Assembly: GCF_030586465.1 (NCBI RefSeq)
Contig: NZ_JAUQYP010000001.1
Coordinates: 1,095,400 to 1,159,399 of the forward strand
Source: Actinotalea lenta
GTDB lineage: Bacteria; Actinomycetota; Actinomycetes; Actinomycetales; Cellulomonadaceae
Length of the DNA: 64,000 bases
Direction of reading: 5' to 3'
Part shown: positions 61,353 to 64,000 of the stretch, in pieces
Numbering within the stretch: position 1 is the stretch's first letter
How the letters are laid out: every line of letters starts with the position of its first letter
Notes under the pieces: model-generated
The model's database searches: none
What the model was told of the DNA's origin: nothing
The model's input: the letters and a program-made list of their open reading frames with translations, nothing else
Translations under genes and position numbers: made by a program

Positions 61353-62756
61353 GTGAGCCTCCACCTGTTCGACACCGCGACCCGCGAGCTGCGCGAGCTC
61401 GTCCCGCTGCGTGACGGTGAGGTCGGGCTCTACGTCTGCGGCGCAACGGTCCAGGGCTCGCCGCACATCGGTCACCTGCGCACGGACGTGGCCTTCGACG
61501 TCCTGGTGCGGTGGCTGCGCCGCAGCGGCCTGCGGGTCGCCCTGGTGCGCAACGTCACCGACATCGACGACAAGATCCTGGCCAGGGCCAAGGAGGCCGG
61601 CGTGCCGTGGTGGGCGTGGGCGCTGCGGCACGAGCGCGAGTTCACCGCGGCACGCGAGGCGCTCGGGGTGCTGCCGGCCGACTACGAGCCGCGCGCCACC
61701 GGCCACGTCACCGAGATGGTCGACCTCATGCGGACGCTCGTGGACGCGGGGCACGCGTACACCACGGGCGACGGTGACGTCTGGTTCGACGTCCGCTCGT
61801 GGCCCGACTACGGGAGCCTGACACACCAACGGCTGGACGACCTGACGCCCTCGGAGGACGAGGCGTCGCCGGGCAAGCGAGACCCTCGCGACTTCGCGCT
61901 GTGGAAGTCGGTCAAGCCCGGCGAGCCACCCACGGCCGCCTGGCCGACGCCCTTCGGCGCCGGGCGACCGGGGTGGCACCTGGAGTGCTCCGCGATGGCT
62001 CAGCGCTACCTGGGCACGGAGTTCGACCTGCACGGTGGCGGCATCGACCTGCGGTTCCCGCACCACGAGAACGAGCAGGCGCAGTCCCGCGCGGCCGGGT
62101 ACGGCTTCGCGCGGATGTGGCTGCACACGGCGTGGGTCAGCCAGGCGGGCGAGAAGATGAGCAAGTCGCTGGGCAACACCGCCGGCGTCGCCGCGCTGCT
62201 CGCGCAGACCTCGGCGCCCGTGCTGCGTTACGCGCTGGCGTCCGTGCACTACCGGTCGGTCGTGGAGTGGGGGCCGGAGACCGTCGCCGAGGCGGAGGCC
62301 ACCTGGAACCGGCTGTCCGGTTTCGTGCACCGTGCCTGCGAGCTCGCCGACCCCGGCGACCCGCAGGCGGCACCGCTCCCGGCGGAGTTCGCGGCCGCCA
62401 TGGACGACGACCTCAACGTCTCCGCGGCCCTGGCCGTGGTGCACGACCATGTGCACCGAGGGAACACCGCCCTCGCGGACGGCGACCTCGCCGACGCCGC
62501 TGACGAGGTCGCGGCCGTCCGGGCCATGCTCGACGTACTGGGCCTGGACCCCCTGGCCTGGCAGACCACCGGGGACGGCCGCACCGAGCAGGCGCTGGAC
62601 GCGCTCGTGCGGGCCGAGCTCGAGACCCGCGCCGCCGCCCGGGCTGCGCGTGACTGGGCCACGGCCGACGCGGTGCGCGACAAGCTGGCGGCCGCCGGGA
62701 TCGTCGTGGAGGACTCGCCCACCGGTGCCCGGTGGGCCGTGAAGGAGCAGAGCTGA
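61353..62756 (+). CDS. cysS: Cysteinyl-tRNA synthetase
   Basis: 467 residues, class I. HIGH motif in [13 protein letters not shown] as EKMSKSLGN, zinc ligands Cys in [15 protein letters not shown] and FPHHENE. The GTG at 61353 is probably leaderless. The mycothiol ligase MshC is a close relative but normally lies elsewhere; the rlmB neighbour supports CysS. TGATG overlap with rlmB. Confidence 0.95.
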   Translation: MSLHLFDTATRELRELVPLRDGEVGLYVCGATVQGSPHIGHLRTDVAFDVLVRWLRRSGLRVALVRNVTDIDDKILARAKEAGVPWWAWALRHEREFTAAREALGVLPADYEPRATGHVTEMVDLMRTLVDAGHAYTTGDGDVWFDVRSWPDYGSLTHQRLDDLTPSEDEASPGKRDPRDFALWKSVKPGEPPTAAWPTPFGAGRPGWHLECSAMAQRYLGTEFDLHGGGIDLRFPHHENEQAQSRAAGYGFARMWLHTAWVSQAGEKMSKSLGNTAGVAALLAQTSAPVLRYALASVHYRSVVEWGPETVAEAEATWNRLSGFVHRACELADPGDPQAAPLPAEFAAAMDDDLNVSAALAVVHDHVHRGNTALADGDLADAADEVAAVRAMLDVLGLDPLAWQTTGDGRTEQALDALVRAELETRAAARAARDWATADAVRDKLAAAGIVVEDSPTGARWAVKEQS

Positions 62757-63757
62757 TGGCCGGCAACTCCCGTCGTCGTGGCGCGACCCGCAAGCCCGGC
62801 ACCAAGAAGCAGCCGACGGCCGGAACGGGCGGTAAGGGCCGGCGCGCACTCGAAGGCAAGGGGCCCACACCCAAGGCCGAGGACCGCCCGTACCACGTCG
62901 CGCACCGGCGCAAGGTCGCCGCCGAGCGGGCCGAGCAGCGCGGTGGTGAGCCGCAGCGCCGCCGACCGCAGCGCGACCTGGGCTCGCGGACGCGGCACAG
63001 CGGTGTCGAGGTGGTCGCGGGCCGCAACCCTGTGGTCGAGGCGCTGCGCGCCGGCGTCCCGTGCACCGGCGTGTGGTTGGCCCACCAGATCGATGCGGAC
63101 GACCGCGTCAAGGAGATCCGTGCCGCCGTCACGACGCGCCACCTGCCGCTGGCGGAGGTGACCAGGGCCGAGCTGGACCGGATCACGGACGGCCTCGCGC
63201 ACCAGGGTGTGGCGATGCAGGTGCCGCCCTACGAGTACGCGGACCTGGATGCCGTGCTCGCCCGCGCCCGGCGGGCCGGCAGCGCACCGCTGCTCGTCGC
63301 GCTGGACGGTGTCACCGATCCGCGCAACCTCGGCGCGGTGCTGCGGTCGGCCGGCGCCTTCGGGGTGCACGGCGTCGTGGTGCCGGAACGCCGTGCGGCC
63401 GGCGTGACCGCCGCCGCGTGGAAGGTGTCCGCCGGTGCCGCGGCGCGGGTACCCGTGGCCCGCGTCACGAACCTGGTCCGCGCGCTCGGTCAGGCCCGCG
63501 ACGCCGGGTGCGCGATCGTCGGGCTGGACGCGGACGGCACGATGCCGGTCGCCGACCTGCACCTGGCCGTCGACCCGGTGGTCCTCGTGGTCGGCTCGGA
63601 GGGCAAGGGACTGGGCCGGCTGGTGCGGCAGACCTGCGACGTGATCGCCTCGATCCCCATCGCGAGCGCCGTGGAGTCGCTCAACGCCGGGGTGGCCGCC
63701 GGCATCGCCCTGTACGAGGTCGCCCGGCTGCGCGGCGGGTCGTCCGCGGTCCGGTGA
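62756..63757 (+). CDS. rlmB: 23S rRNA (guanosine(2251)-2'-O)-methyltransferase RlmB (SpoU family)
   Basis: 333 residues: a basic, disordered N-terminal tail of about 80 residues (RRRGATRKPGTKKQ), a substrate-binding domain (VVAGRNPVVEALRAG) and a SPOUT knot with DGVTDPRNLGAVLRSA and IPIASAVESLNAGVAAGIAL. It may methylate 23S rRNA position G2251. Related TrmH enzymes act on tRNA, but cysS-rlmB order favours RlmB. Confidence 0.92.
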   Translation: MAGNSRRRGATRKPGTKKQPTAGTGGKGRRALEGKGPTPKAEDRPYHVAHRRKVAAERAEQRGGEPQRRRPQRDLGSRTRHSGVEVVAGRNPVVEALRAGVPCTGVWLAHQIDADDRVKEIRAAVTTRHLPLAEVTRAELDRITDGLAHQGVAMQVPPYEYADLDAVLARARRAGSAPLLVALDGVTDPRNLGAVLRSAGAFGVHGVVVPERRAAGVTAAAWKVSAGAAARVPVARVTNLVRALGQARDAGCAIVGLDADGTMPVADLHLAVDPVVLVVGSEGKGLGRLVRQTCDVIASIPIASAVESLNAGVAAGIALYEVARLRGGSSAVR

Positions 63758-63776
63758 GCCCCGCGTCCGGCGCCGA

Positions 63777-64000
63777 TCAGGGTCCTGCGGGTCGCTCGTC
63801 CACGTCGGCGTCGGCGATCTGCGGGAGCTGGGCGGTGTCGACGCCGAGGATCGCCTGCTCGTCGGGACGGCCGCGCAGGACGGCCGCCACGTAGCTGCGG
63901 GCGGCCTCGAGCATCGGCACGTCGCGGTTCTGCTCGGCCGACACGAACCACCGGTGGTCCAGCATCTCGTGGAACATCTGGGCGGGCTCGAGCTTGCCCC
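63777..64000 (-). CDS. DUF4032 protein, C-terminal fragment
   Basis: The frame enters from the right edge and stops at 63777, giving the last 74 residues or so. The segment HEMLDHRWFVSAEQNRDV followed by YVAAVLRGRPDEQAI resembles the C-terminus of DUF4032 proteins found next to rlmB in Micrococcales. The start lies outside the window and function is unknown. Confidence 0.7.
   Translation of the reverse strand, partial: GKLEPAQMFHEMLDHRWFVSAEQNRDVPMLEAARSYVAAVLRGRPDEQAILGVDTAQLPQIADADVDERPAGP

Noticed and set aside
61353-62756. MshC (mycothiol cysteine ligase) instead of CysS
   Set aside because: Length (467 residues), the KMSKS and zinc motifs and the rlmB neighbour fit CysS better, though the families are close.

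Overview
The window is a very GC-rich actinobacterial chromosome segment, most likely from Cellulomonas or a close relative in the Micrococcales. Taxonomic markers are mycothiol glycosyltransferase MshA, Lsr2, CarD, SenX3-RegX3, DUF3180 and DUF2342 proteins, many GTG starts, many 1-4 bp stop/start overlaps, and a large intracellular arabinoxylan-degradation set. No rRNA, tRNA, CRISPR array, prophage or insertion sequence was recognised.

Layout. (1) 1-5040: metX-metY (minus) behind a long structured leader, a secreted NlpC/P60 cell-wall hydrolase with a repetitive Pro/Thr/Gln linker, and pyrophosphatase. (2) 5138-20663: a long plus-strand housekeeping run: dacB, a DUF2342 zincin, tilS, hpt, ftsH, folE, folP, a folB-folK fusion, DUF3180, two bacterial-PH-domain proteins, a DUF2520 protein, panC, panD and nadB. 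(3) 20767-23896: a minus-strand sulfur module (rhodanese, CsoR/CstR-type repressor, methyltransferase, CoA-disulfide-reductase-rhodanese fusion) lying between nadB and nadC. It carries two near-identical palindromic operators. (4) 23956-27115: nadC, lysS, a small membrane protein and lsr2.

(5) 27171-47980: a pentose and arabinoxylan locus. A CE7 esterase and LacI regulator diverge from a binding protein, two permeases, and GH3, GH51 and GH39 glycosidases. The glycosidases lack signal peptides, so oligosaccharides are probably imported and then cut inside the cell. Next come xylB-xylA (minus), a divergent ROK/XylR repressor, a ChvE-GguA-GguB-type monosaccharide importer and a lactonase. One operator-like sequence is shared between the xylA/xylR gap and the importer promoter.

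(6) 48018-64000: a GntR regulator, mshA, gpmA, phoU (minus) divergent from senX3-regX3, pstSCAB behind phased PHO-box-like repeats, a lipoprotein divergent from carD, ispD-ispF, a quinone-oxidoreductase-like gene (minus), cysS, rlmB and the end of a DUF4032 gene.

Recurring regulatory features are leaderless GTG/ATG starts with a TANNNT-like -10 element exactly six bases upstream, and strong stem-loops inside transport and catabolic operons, usually just after the binding-protein or permease gene.
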